Source: Streptomyces sp. Je 1-369 (GTDB taxonomy: Bacteria; Actinomycetota; Actinomycetes; Streptomycetales; Streptomycetaceae). Taken from it: DNA of 64,000 nucleotides. A program made the translations under genes and the position numbers. The stretch covers positions 525,448 through 589,447 of the forward strand of contig NZ_CP101750.1 in NCBI RefSeq assembly GCF_026810505.1, in the 5' to 3' direction. Under the pieces are notes generated by a model that was not told the DNA's origin, searched no databases, and saw only the letters and a list, made by a program, of their open reading frames with translations. Shown in pieces: positions 33,923-42,515 of this stretch. How positions within the stretch are numbered: the stretch's first letter is position 1; the number at the start of each line of letters is the position of its first letter.

Positions 33923-34100
33923 GAGGGACCTCCGGGATACACGTCGGACGTGACGGCGGCGGTGACGTTCCGTGGCGTCGGGCGGCACCGAGGAGTAGCC
34001 ACGGCACCCTTCGACGGCGGTGTACGCCGGGCCGCCACGCCGGTCGTTCACCCGCCCGGCCGCACGCAACGGCCCGTACGGGCTCTCGCATCCGCGCGAT

Positions 34101-34137
34101 CGATTGACTACTGTTCCGCGTCACCGATTGACTACTG
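34101..34137. repeat. Exact 13-base direct repeat upstream of the acyltransferase
   Basis: CGATTGACTACTG occurs at 34101-34113 and 34125-34137, 24 bases apart. Each copy contains TTGACT, a -35-like hexamer. It may be a tandem promoter element or a regulator site in the SSI/acyltransferase gap. Confidence 0.6.
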
Positions 34138-34173
34138 CGCGTCGGCACCGGGATCAGGGGGAAGGCGGCCGCC

Positions 34174-34923
34174 ATGTTCTACCTACTGCTCAAGCACGTG
34201 ATCCTCGGCCCGCTGCTCCGGCTGATGTTCCGCCCCAGAATCGAGGGCCTGGAGCATGTGCCGGACGGCGGCGCGGCGATCGTCGCGGGAAACCACCTGT
34301 CGTTCTCCGACCACTTCCTGATGCCGGCGATCATCAAGCGCCGCATCACGTTCCTGGCGAAGGCCGAGTACTTCACGGGGCCGGGCCTCAAGGGCCGCCT
34401 GACGGCCGCGTTCTTCCGCAGCGCGGGACAGATCCCGGTGGACCGCTCCGGCAAGGAGGCGGGCCGGGCCGCGATCCGCGAGGGCCTCGGCGTGCTGCGC
34501 AAGGGCGAGCTGCTCGGCATCTACCCGGAGGGCACCCGCTCGCACGACGGACGCCTCTACAAAGGCAAGGTCGGGGTCGCGGCGATGGCGCTCAAGGCGC
34601 AGGTGCCGGTGGTCCCGTGCGCCATGATCGGCACCTTCGAGGCGCAGCCGCCCGGCCGGAAGTTCCCCAAGTTCAAGCGGGTGACGATTCGTTTCGGCGA
34701 GCCGCTCGACTTCACGCGCTACGTCGGCATGGACGGCGAGAAGGCCGTCCTGCGGGCGGTCACCGACGAGATCATGTACGCCATCCTCGGGCTCTCCGGG
34801 CAGGAGTACGTCGACAAGTACGCGGCCGTCGTCAAGGCGGAGGAGGCGGCGGAAGCGGAACGCGAACGCGCGGCGGCGGGGGGCAAGGAACCGCGCAGGC
34901 GGCCGCGGATGCCGTTGAGCTGA
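34174..34923 (+). CDS. 1-acyl-sn-glycerol-3-phosphate acyltransferase (PlsC-like)
   Basis: A 249-residue membrane-associated acyltransferase of phospholipid synthesis. NHLSFSD is the catalytic N-H-x4-D motif and YPEGTRS is the glycerol-phosphate-binding motif; FFRSAGQIPVDR and VPVVPCAMIGT match blocks II and IV. The tail after residue 225 is charged and coiled. GGGGGAAGG precedes the ATG. It is a single gene. Actinomycetes carry several paralogues, so the exact acceptor is unknown. Confidence 0.9.
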   Translation: MFYLLLKHVILGPLLRLMFRPRIEGLEHVPDGGAAIVAGNHLSFSDHFLMPAIIKRRITFLAKAEYFTGPGLKGRLTAAFFRSAGQIPVDRSGKEAGRAAIREGLGVLRKGELLGIYPEGTRSHDGRLYKGKVGVAAMALKAQVPVVPCAMIGTFEAQPPGRKFPKFKRVTIRFGEPLDFTRYVGMDGEKAVLRAVTDEIMYAILGLSGQEYVDKYAAVVKAEEAAEAERERAAAGGKEPRRRPRMPLS

Positions 34924-35091
34924 GGGGGCCGGAGTACGCATCGCCGGGGAAGACACCGAAAGCAGCGGCGCCGCCGCATGCGCTCCCGGAGCACACGACG
35001 CACGAGCGATCCGCCCCTCACCGGGACCCGGCCCGTCTGCTGACAGCAGATCCCTCTTCAGCCCGCGCCCGGCGGCGCTTACGGTCCGATC

Positions 35092-36138
35092 ATGAAGAGC
35101 GCATTGGTCATCGGAGCGACAGGACAGATCGGGCGGGTCGCGGTGCGCGCCCTCGCCGAGGACGGCTGGGCGGTGCGGGCCGCGTCGCGGGGCGCCGGCC
35201 GCGACGAGCGGTGGCCGCAGGACGTACGGGCGGTACGGCTCGACCGGGAGGACGACGCGGCGCTCGCGGGGGCGCTCGGCGACGGGGTGGACCTCGTGGT
35301 CGACATGGTGGCGTTCACGGCCGCGCACTCCCGGCAGTACGCGGAGTTCGCCGACCGGATCGGGTCGGCCGTGGTGGTGTCCAGCGGGGCGGTCTACACG
35401 GACGCGCGGGGCCGCAGCTTCGACACCCAGGACGAGCCCGACGGCTCCCCCGAGTACCCCGTGCCGATCCCGGAGAGCCAGCCCACGGTCGCTCCCGGCG
35501 ACGCGACGTACGGCACCCGCAAGATCGGGATCGAGCGGGACCTCCTGGCGATGGGCGACCGGCTGCCGGTGACGCTGTTGCGGGCCGGCGCGATCTACGG
35601 CCCGCACTGCCGCGGGCCGCGCGAGCTGTACTTCGTGAAGCGGAACCTGGACAAGCGGCGCACGCGCGTCCTCGCCCACGGAGGGCGCAGCTGCTTCCAC
35701 CCGGTGAGCGTCCACAACATCGCGGAGCTGATACGGCTCGCGGCCGGGCGGCCCGGGTCCCGGGTCCTCAACGCGGCCGACCCGGAGGCGCTCACGGTCG
35801 CGGAGATCGGTGCGGCGATCGACACGGTGATGGGTTTCGAGAGCGAGACAGTGCCGATGCCAGGCGATGCGCCTGCCACGAGCGTCGGTGTCACCCCGTG
35901 GAGCACGCCGCATCCGGTCGTCTACGACATGTCGGCGGCGGAGCGGGAGCTGGGGTACCGCGCCGTGACGTCGTACGTCGACGCCCTCGCGGAGACGGTC
36001 GACTGGATCGCGGACCGTCTGGGCGACCGCGACTGGCGCGAGGTGTTCCCTGAGATGGCGGCGAACTACGACCGGTCGCTCGACCTCTTCGACTATGCGG
36101 CGGAGGACGCGTGGCTGGCGGACCGGAGGAACTCCTGA
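35092..36138 (+). CDS. NAD-dependent epimerase/dehydratase family protein
   Basis: A 348-residue extended SDR. The nucleotide-binding motif is IGATGQIGRVAVRAL at the N-terminus. The catalytic Y-x-x-x-K is Y-G-T-R-K in DATYGTRKIGIERDLL, and SSGAVY supplies the Ser. Substrate is likely a nucleotide sugar or a lipid-linked group but cannot be fixed. There is no ribosome site; a -10-like TACGGT at 35080-35085 lies six bases before the ATG, so a leaderless start is likely. Confidence 0.85.
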   Translation: MKSALVIGATGQIGRVAVRALAEDGWAVRAASRGAGRDERWPQDVRAVRLDREDDAALAGALGDGVDLVVDMVAFTAAHSRQYAEFADRIGSAVVVSSGAVYTDARGRSFDTQDEPDGSPEYPVPIPESQPTVAPGDATYGTRKIGIERDLLAMGDRLPVTLLRAGAIYGPHCRGPRELYFVKRNLDKRRTRVLAHGGRSCFHPVSVHNIAELIRLAAGRPGSRVLNAADPEALTVAEIGAAIDTVMGFESETVPMPGDAPATSVGVTPWSTPHPVVYDMSAAERELGYRAVTSYVDALAETVDWIADRLGDRDWREVFPEMAANYDRSLDLFDYAAEDAWLADRRNS

Positions 36139-36153
36139 CACCTCGCTCCCCAA

Positions 36154-36182
36154 GCACGTGACCCCTCCCCCGGGCACGTGAC
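36154..36182. repeat. GCACGTGAC repeated twice
   Basis: GCACGTGAC at 36154-36162 and 36174-36182, 20 bases apart, each followed by a CCT-containing run. Each holds the CACGTG palindrome. It sits in the short gap between two convergent genes, so a regulatory role is unlikely. Confidence 0.5.
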
Positions 36183-36203
36183 TCCTACGCCGCGCAACGA
36201 CGA

Positions 36204-36239
36204 CGGCCGCCACCGGAGGGGTCCCTCCGCTGGCGGCCG
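36204..36239. terminator. Bidirectional terminator between convergent genes
   Basis: CGGCCGCCA (36204-36212) pairs with TGGCGGCCG (36231-36239), and GGAGGG/CCCTCC continues the stem inward to a three-base loop. It serves the epimerase on one side and the aminopeptidase on the other. Confidence 0.85.
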
Positions 36240-36275
36240 CGCAGTTCACCTACAACGCATCCGCATCCACATCCC

Positions 36276-37901
36276 CTACGGCTTGGGCGTGGCGTGCGGG
36301 CCGCAGGTGACGTCGGAGGCGTCCACCTTGCCGGTCAACAGGTAGGTGTCGACACGGGTGTTGAGGCACGGGTTGGCGAGGTTGGTGATGCCGTGCGAAC
36401 CGGCGTCCTTCTCGGTGACCATGCGGGAGCCCTTGAGGCGCTTGTGCAGCTCGACGGCGCCGGGGTACGGCGTGGCGGCGTCCCGCGTGGACTGCATGAT
36501 CAGCGTCTTCGGCAGACCCTTGTGCGTGCGCACCTCGACGGGGCGCTGCTGCTTGCTGGACCAGGTGGCGCAGGGCAGGTTCATCCAGGCGTTACCCCAG
36601 GTCATGAAGGGGCTGGTCTGGTGGATGCGGGTGTTGTCGCGGTCCCACTTCCGCCAGCTGCGCGGCCACTTGGCGTCGGCGCACTCGACGGCGGTGTAGA
36701 CCGCGTTGCCGTTCTCACTGGTGATGTTGCCCGCGGTGTCGGAGAGGTCGGGGCTCGCCGCCTCGATGAGGGGCTTCGGGTCGCCGGCGGCGTACTTGCT
36801 CCAGTTCGTGGCGATCTCGACCCAGGACGAGTCGTAGTACGGCGCGTTCTGGAAGTACGACTGCAGCTCGGCCGGGCCGACGACGCCGTTCAGGGGCTGC
36901 TTCTTGGCGGTGGCGCGCAGCTTGTCCCACTGGGCGCGGACCTCGGTGTAGGTGTCGCCGAGGTGGAAGGCGGAGTCGTTCTTCGCGACCCACTTCATCC
37001 AGTCGATGAGGCGCTTCTCGAAGGCGACGTCCTGGTCGAGGTTGACCTCGTACCAGATCTTGTCCGTGCGCGGATTGACGACGGAGTCGAAGATCATGCG
37101 GCGCACGTGCGTCGGGTAGAGGGTGCTGTAGACCGCGCCCAGGTAGGTGCCGTAGGAGACGCCGAGGAAGTTCAGCTTCTTCTCGCCGAGCGCGGCGCGG
37201 ATGACGTCCAGGTCGCGGGCGGTGTTGGGCGTCGTCATGTGCGGCAGCATGTCGCCGCTGCGCTCCTGGCAGCCGTCGGCGTACTCGGCGGCGAGCTTGC
37301 GCTGGGCGCGCTTGTCGGCCTCGCTGTCGGGGATCGGGTCGAGCTTGGGCGCCTTCACGAACTCCTGCGGGTCGACGCAGGAGATGGGCGCGGAGTGCCC
37401 GACGCCGCGCGGATCGAAGCCCACGAAGTCGTACGCCTTGGAGGTCTTCTCCCAGAGCTTGCTCTTGGTGGTGACGCGGCGCGGGAAGCGCATGCCGGAG
37501 CCGCCGGGGCCGCCCGGGTTGTAGACCAGGGCGCCCTGCCGCTCGTCCTTGGTGCCGGTGCTGCCGATGCGGTCGACGGCGAGCTTGATCTTCTTGCCGT
37601 TGGGCTTGGCGTAGTCGACGGGGACGGTGACCCAGCCGCACTGGATGGGCTTCTCCAGCCCCCAGTCGGCGGGGCAGTTCCGCCAGTCGATGCCGGCCTT
37701 CGCGGCGCGCTGCGCGGCGAGGACGGCGCCGCGCATCTCACGGTCCTTGCCGGAGCGGGCCGCGTCGGCCCGCGCCGTCGTAGCGGCGTCGGCGTTCGCC
37801 GTCGGGGCCGCGACGGCCCCCGCTATCAGCGTCGCCGCGACGAGGGCCCCCGCGGATCCGAACACCGCCGTCCGCCGTCTGGTCCCTGGGGTCCTTTTCA
37901 A
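36276..37901 (-). CDS. Secreted tripeptidyl aminopeptidase-like alpha/beta hydrolase (S33)
   Basis: A 541-residue secreted peptidase that removes N-terminal tripeptides from extracellular proteins in the characterised streptomycete relatives. The nucleophile elbow is GVSYGTYLGAVY, preceded by YNPGGPGGSG (oxyanion region) and GFDPRGVGHS. DAATPYPGA holds the catalytic Asp, and GSHGITN the His. TTG 37901 is preferred over ATG 37919: GGGAGG lies six bases before it, and it yields a standard signal peptide beginning (M)KRTPGTRRRTAVF. The prosequence is short and ends near residue 75. A strong terminator follows. Confidence 0.9.
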   Translation of the reverse strand: MKRTPGTRRRTAVFGSAGALVAATLIAGAVAAPTANADAATTARADAARSGKDREMRGAVLAAQRAAKAGIDWRNCPADWGLEKPIQCGWVTVPVDYAKPNGKKIKLAVDRIGSTGTKDERQGALVYNPGGPGGSGMRFPRRVTTKSKLWEKTSKAYDFVGFDPRGVGHSAPISCVDPQEFVKAPKLDPIPDSEADKRAQRKLAAEYADGCQERSGDMLPHMTTPNTARDLDVIRAALGEKKLNFLGVSYGTYLGAVYSTLYPTHVRRMIFDSVVNPRTDKIWYEVNLDQDVAFEKRLIDWMKWVAKNDSAFHLGDTYTEVRAQWDKLRATAKKQPLNGVVGPAELQSYFQNAPYYDSSWVEIATNWSKYAAGDPKPLIEAASPDLSDTAGNITSENGNAVYTAVECADAKWPRSWRKWDRDNTRIHQTSPFMTWGNAWMNLPCATWSSKQQRPVEVRTHKGLPKTLIMQSTRDAATPYPGAVELHKRLKGSRMVTEKDAGSHGITNLANPCLNTRVDTYLLTGKVDASDVTCGPHATPKP

Positions 37902-38168
37902 GTCGGGCCTCCCGCACATCGATTCGAGCAGATTCGATCAGTACGGGGGATCCTTGCGCCTGCGGGGTGGCTGAGAACAGATGGAGCCGGAGTTTTTTGC
38001 CAATCCGATAAACGGGGCGGGACGTACCGGTGAGCGGCCACGGCGGGTCGGATGGTGCTGCTCCACCGGTCGGCCGGACCCGGATGGACCACAGTCGCCC
38101 GCAACCGGGGGACTCGTCCGGGCCTCGCCGAGTCGCGCCGTGCCGCCGGGGCCCATAGACCAGGAGTC
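37902..38168. other. Intergenic region, no gene seen
   Basis: 267 bases between divergent genes. There is an AT-richer patch around 37920-38010 (GTTTTTTGCCAATCCG) that probably holds the aminopeptidase promoter. No conserved repeat found. Confidence 0.35.
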
Positions 38169-38360
38169 ATGAGCAACAGCGACGAGCAGGGCGAGACGAT
38201 CTACAAGCCGGGCGAGATCGTCCCCGAGTCCGGGATCTACGAGTGCGAGTGCGGCCAGCACCACCGGTACAGCACCGACGTGCGGGGCCACCGGTTCCCA
38301 CCCCCGCACGAGGGGTGCTCCGGGACCGGGTGGAAGCTCACGACCCGCGCACACGACTGA
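38169..38360 (+). CDS. 63-residue Cys/His-rich protein (YjzC-like)
   Basis: A small hydrophilic protein: YKPGEIVPESGIYECECGQHHRY then DVRGHRFPPPHEGCSGTGWKL. The K-x-G-x-x-x-P-x-S-G-x-Y opening and the G-x-x-F-P-P box resemble YjzC-like small proteins, and the three Cys and four His could bind zinc. AGGAG at 38162-38166 is very close to the ATG. Function unknown. Confidence 0.7.
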   Translation: MSNSDEQGETIYKPGEIVPESGIYECECGQHHRYSTDVRGHRFPPPHEGCSGTGWKLTTRAHD

Positions 38361-38507
38361 CCGCGGTTCGAGCGTTCTCGATCAGCGCGGCGGCGGCTCT
38401 CAGAACCATGCCGTCGCCGCCGCGCCCGGCTGGCCGGTTCGGGCGGCTTCGCGGCGGCCCTGTTCGCGGGAGAATCGACGCGGACTCAGCTCCGGGAGGA
38501 CGCCGAC

Positions 38508-39527
38508 ATGAGTGTGCTGTCGACCAGGCTCACCGAGAAGTACGCCGTCCGTCACCCGTTCGTCTGCGCCGGAATGGGCATCGTCGGCGGTAACGCCGAA
38601 CTGGCGGTGGCCGTGGCCGACGCAGGGGGCGTCGGTGCGGTGGGCGCCGCGCTCATGCCCCCGGACGTCCTCCGGCAGATCATCCACGCCGTGCGCAAGG
38701 GCGCCGGAAGCGCTCCGTTCCACATCAACCTGATCACGTACTTCGACAACACCGAGCACGTCGCCGTCTGTGCCGAGGAGCAGGTGCCGATCGTCTCGTA
38801 CCACTGGGGCCATCCACCGGCCGATCAGCTCGAACAGCTGCGTGCGGCGGGAGTGTCGGTGTGGGAGCAAGTGGGCTCCGTCGACGCGGCCAGGCGCGCC
38901 GTCGACGACGGTGTGGAGGCGGTCGTCGCCCAGGGCTGGGAGGCCGGCGGGCACAACTTCGGCGGGCTGCCCACCATGGTCGGCGTCCCCGCCGTCGTCG
39001 ACGCCGTGGGAGACCGCGCGCTGGTCCTCGCCGCGGGCGGCATCACCGACGGCCGCCAAGTCGCCGCGGCCCTGTGCCTGGGCGCCGACGGCGTCTGGGT
39101 CGGCACCCGCATGGCCGCCACCCGCGAGGCTGAGGTGCATCCCGAGCACCACCGGCGGCTGATCGCCGGCCTGGGCGAGGACACGGTACTCACCGGGATC
39201 TTCGGCCCCGAGTGGCCGGAGTTCAACCCGATGCGGGTGCAGCGCGACCGCGTGGTGGCCGAGTGGCACGACCGCACCGCCGAAGTGCCGACCGTCCGCG
39301 ACTCGTTGGAGCAGGTCGGCACCACCGTCTTCCAGGGCGAGGAGACGGTGCTGCGCAAGTTTAACGTCCTGCCGCCCGTGCCCGCCACCGAGGCGGACTG
39401 GGAGGAGATGCCCTGGCTGATGGGGCAGGGCGTCGGTCTCATCCACGACATCAGGCCCGCGGGCGACGTCGTCCGCGAGATGATGGACCAGGCCGAAGTG
39501 GTGCTGACGACGCGACATCATCGGTGA
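38508..39527 (+). CDS. Nitronate monooxygenase family protein
   Basis: A 339-residue FMN-binding TIM-barrel enzyme. HPFVCAGMGIVGGNAELAVAVADAGGVGAVG, EAGGHNFGG (with the conserved His), VLAAGGITDGRQVAAALCLGADGVWVGTRMAAT are the NMO/2-nitropropane dioxygenase signature blocks. The alternative is an FabK-like enoyl reductase, but the short length and G-H-N-F motif fit the oxygenase. GGGAGGA precedes the ATG. Confidence 0.88.
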   Translation: MSVLSTRLTEKYAVRHPFVCAGMGIVGGNAELAVAVADAGGVGAVGAALMPPDVLRQIIHAVRKGAGSAPFHINLITYFDNTEHVAVCAEEQVPIVSYHWGHPPADQLEQLRAAGVSVWEQVGSVDAARRAVDDGVEAVVAQGWEAGGHNFGGLPTMVGVPAVVDAVGDRALVLAAGGITDGRQVAAALCLGADGVWVGTRMAATREAEVHPEHHRRLIAGLGEDTVLTGIFGPEWPEFNPMRVQRDRVVAEWHDRTAEVPTVRDSLEQVGTTVFQGEETVLRKFNVLPPVPATEADWEEMPWLMGQGVGLIHDIRPAGDVVREMMDQAEVVLTTRHHR

Positions 39528-39611
39528 GGAGAGCGCTCGGCGCGCAACTCGACTCGTAGGATGCCTGCATGTCCATGCCGAGACCGACGAATCGCCGTAC
39601 GTGGATCGCCA

Positions 39612-39935
39612 CTTGGCCGGAAGAACGCGGACTATTTCCGCCGCAGCGGTCTGCACCCCCTCCCCTCCTCGCAAGCGCTCACTCGGGCCGCCCTCGCGAG
39701 CCAGCCCTTGCTGCTGCTGATGCTCGCCCTGTACGACGCCGAGGACAATGCCTATCAGCGGGAGGCGGACACGCTGGTGAGCCATGAACTGTACGAACGC
39801 CTGCTCACCCGCTTCGCCCGCCGCGAGGTCCTGAAGCACGAGTCCGGGCTGAGCGACCTCGATCTGTCGCAGGCCGTCGAGTACGAGCTGTTACGGCTCT
39901 CGGTGGCGGCCTTCGGCATGTTCAACGGCAATGGG
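39612..39935 (+). pseudogene. Decayed NACHT-like ATPase fragment
   Basis: The frame reads LGRKNADYFRRSGLHPLPSSQALTRAALASQPLLLLMLALYDAEDNAYQREADTLVSHELYERLLTRFARREVLKHE to SVAAFGMFN. The block QPLLLLMLALYDAE...LYERLLTRFARREV is typical of large streptomycete NACHT/STAND-type ATPases (the segment after the nucleotide-binding domain). No P-loop or start region precedes it, and the frame then runs into unrelated sequence, so this is a remnant of about 105 codons. Confidence 0.6.
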
Positions 39936-39937
39936 AC

Positions 39938-40078
39938 ATGGCCGGGCAGCCCGTGCACCAGGAGTGGATCGACCGGGCGCACCACCTGTTCGACACGCAC
40001 AACACGGAGGCGGCATCGCCCGCTCTCGCCACGGCCTTCGACGTCCTCGTGGACGAGCTCCCCCACCCTCAGCACTGA
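39938..40078 (+). other. 46-codon open frame beside the ATPase remnant
   Basis: ATG 39938 to TGA 40078 encodes MAGQPVHQEWIDRAHHLFD and a helical tail ending DELPHPQH. It lies in a different frame from the ATPase remnant and may be its frameshifted continuation or part of another lost gene. No ribosome site. Low support as a gene. Confidence 0.3.
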
Positions 40079-40085
40079 GCAGGTC

Positions 40086-40885
40086 TCACCCCAGGCGGCG
40101 CACCGCCTCGTCCATCGCTCTGCGTACCAGCAGCGCGTCCGGCGCGACGGCCGTGACCAGGACTCCCGGCCCCGCGAGCGGCGTGATGGCGGCCCACTCC
40201 CCCAACGGCCCGGCGGCGGGCTTGTCGTGGGTGTACTCCGGGCGTACGACGATGAGTTGACCGATCGCACGGTGGCCGGCCAGGACCGCGGGGCCGTCCC
40301 AGCCGCCGGGTGCGCCGGGGCCGCAGGCCAGTTCCTGGTCCAGGAGCAGCTGTCCGGCGCGGCGCACCGTGAGGCGGCTGGTGAGGCGGCCCGGGGCCTC
40401 GCCCGTGCGGCCCAGGACCTGTTCCTCGCGGAGCACCAGGCGGGCCCCGGCGGCCAGCTCAGCGCACGTCGTGACGCGCAGGTCGCTGCCGCACACCGAG
40501 ATCAACTGCTCCGGCAGCCAGCGCAGTTCGGCGTCGTCGGCGACGGAGAGGCGTACGTCGTAGCGTGCCGCCGTCTCGGTCTGGCCCGGCAGCGCCATGG
40601 TGGCCGCAGCCGAGTCCATGTGGAGCGCGGCCCCCGGATGGACCGCGGCCTCGACGGTCAGGTGGTCGCCGCCCAGAGGACCGCTCATCGCCCCGACCAG
40701 CGTCACGCGCGCCGTGCGGCCCGTGGAGCGGGTGCGGCGCAGCGCGAGCGGGCCCTCTCCGTCGAGTACCGGCAGGGAGATGCGGCCGCGGTCATCGGCA
40801 CGCGCCTCGACGCGGGCCGTGGCGCGGATGCCCGCGGCGTTCACTCGCCCCTCGCCGATGCCGTCCCGGGACGCGAGGTCCGTCG

Positions 40886-40889
<4 letters not shown>
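40086..40889 (-). CDS. ureD: Urease accessory protein UreD
   Basis: A 267-residue nickel-insertion scaffold that binds apo-urease with UreF and UreG. The conserved blocks are [51 protein letters not shown] and [21 protein letters not shown] 40889 is preferred because its GTGA overlaps the UreG stop; the in-phase GTG at 40928 would overlap UreG by 43 bases. Last gene of the urease operon. Confidence 0.9.
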
Positions 40890-41569
<680 letters not shown>

Positions 41570-41689
41570 GCTGCTGCTCCTTCGGGTGGTGCCGGTCGTG
41601 GGCGGGAACGTGGGGCCGGTCGTACGGGAACGTGGGGTCGGTCGTGCGGGAACAAGTAGTCGGCTGAGAACGCGTGCGTGGAGCCGTCG

Positions 41690-42364
41690 CTAGGACGCGA
41701 ACAGGCGGACCGGCCACGCCGCGTGCGCCTCCGCGCTGATCTCCAGAAGTGGCGCGGACGCCGCGGGCAGTGCGTCGACACCCTCGTCGACCACGCGTCT
41801 CGCCGCCTCGGCAGCCCGGTGCGCCACCTCGTCGACGTCCGGGGCGAGCCGGGCGAGGACCGCCGTGGCGTCGAAGGGGTCGAGGCTGAGGAGCCGGACC
41901 GTGGCGGTCGCGGGGCCGCTGATCCCTTCGTACGCCGAGCAGTACGCGGCGTCCTCGGGTCCGAGCCCGGCGGCGCGGGCGGCGAGTCCGAGGACCACCG
42001 GCTGGTGGGCTCCCTTGGGGAACTGCCGGGCCAGTTCGTCGAGTGCGGGATGCGGCCAGGTGGCGCGGGCGGCCCGCATCATCTGCCGACCGAGGCGCCG
42101 CGCGGCGGTACGCAGGGCCGGTGACGGCGTGCGGGCGTCCGCCGCCGCGTCCAGGGCGCCCGGGTCGACACCGAGGGCGGCGGCCGCCGCGAGGGCGGCC
42201 GCCACGAGCCCGGAGGTGTGCAGCCGACCCCGGCAGAACGCCTCCAGGCTCGCCGCACCGGTGATGCGGCCCGCCTTGACGGCCGCTTCGGCCCCGCCCG
42301 AGTGGGCGTGCCCACCGGCGGGGAAGCGGCCGTCGGCCAGGACGAGGAGTGCTGCTCGTGACAT
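41690..42364 (-). CDS. ureF: Urease accessory protein UreF
   Basis: A 224-residue helical protein that gates GTPase activity of UreG on the urease complex. LLVLADGRFPAGGHAHSGGAEAAVKAGRI is the UreF N-terminal motif; LGRQMMRAARATWPHP and QPVVLGLAARAAGL follow. ATG 42364 has only weak ribosome-site support and there is no other start before the repeat, so translation may depend on ureC. The gap to ureG is 120 bases with no gene. Confidence 0.93.
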   Translation of the reverse strand: MSRAALLVLADGRFPAGGHAHSGGAEAAVKAGRITGAASLEAFCRGRLHTSGLVAAALAAAAALGVDPGALDAAADARTPSPALRTAARRLGRQMMRAARATWPHPALDELARQFPKGAHQPVVLGLAARAAGLGPEDAAYCSAYEGISGPATATVRLLSLDPFDATAVLARLAPDVDEVAHRAAEAARRVVDEGVDALPAASAPLLEISAEAHAAWPVRLFAS

Positions 42365-42430
42365 GTGATCGTCGCCAGCTTGTCGGGAGGGGAGGGAACG
42401 GGGTGAGTGGAGTGGGGCGGGAGCGGTGGC

Positions 42431-42514
42431 GGGAGCCGTGGCCGTCGCGAGAGCCGTAGTCGTCGCGGGAACCGTGGTCCTCGCGGGAGCCGCCGCCGTC
42501 GCGGAAGCCGTCGC
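42431..42514. repeat. Imperfect 18-base tandem repeat between ureC and ureF
   Basis: Units at 42431-42448, 42449-42466, 42467-42484 and 42485-42502 vary on GGGAGCCGTGGCCGTCGC, and a 12-base partial unit ends at 42514, next to the ureC stop. Read in the UreC frame past the stop, they encode repeated Arg-Asp-Gly/His-Gly-Ser, so it may be a lost C-terminal tail or a slippage array. Confidence 0.7.
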
Positions 42515-42515
42515 G

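Noticed and set aside
36294..38033. Plus-strand frame of 579 codons opposite the aminopeptidase
   Set aside because: Shadow of a real gene, no ribosome site, biased composition.
42431..42514. CRISPR-like array at the 18-base repeats
   Set aside because: Units are contiguous without spacers and imperfect; no cas genes in the window.
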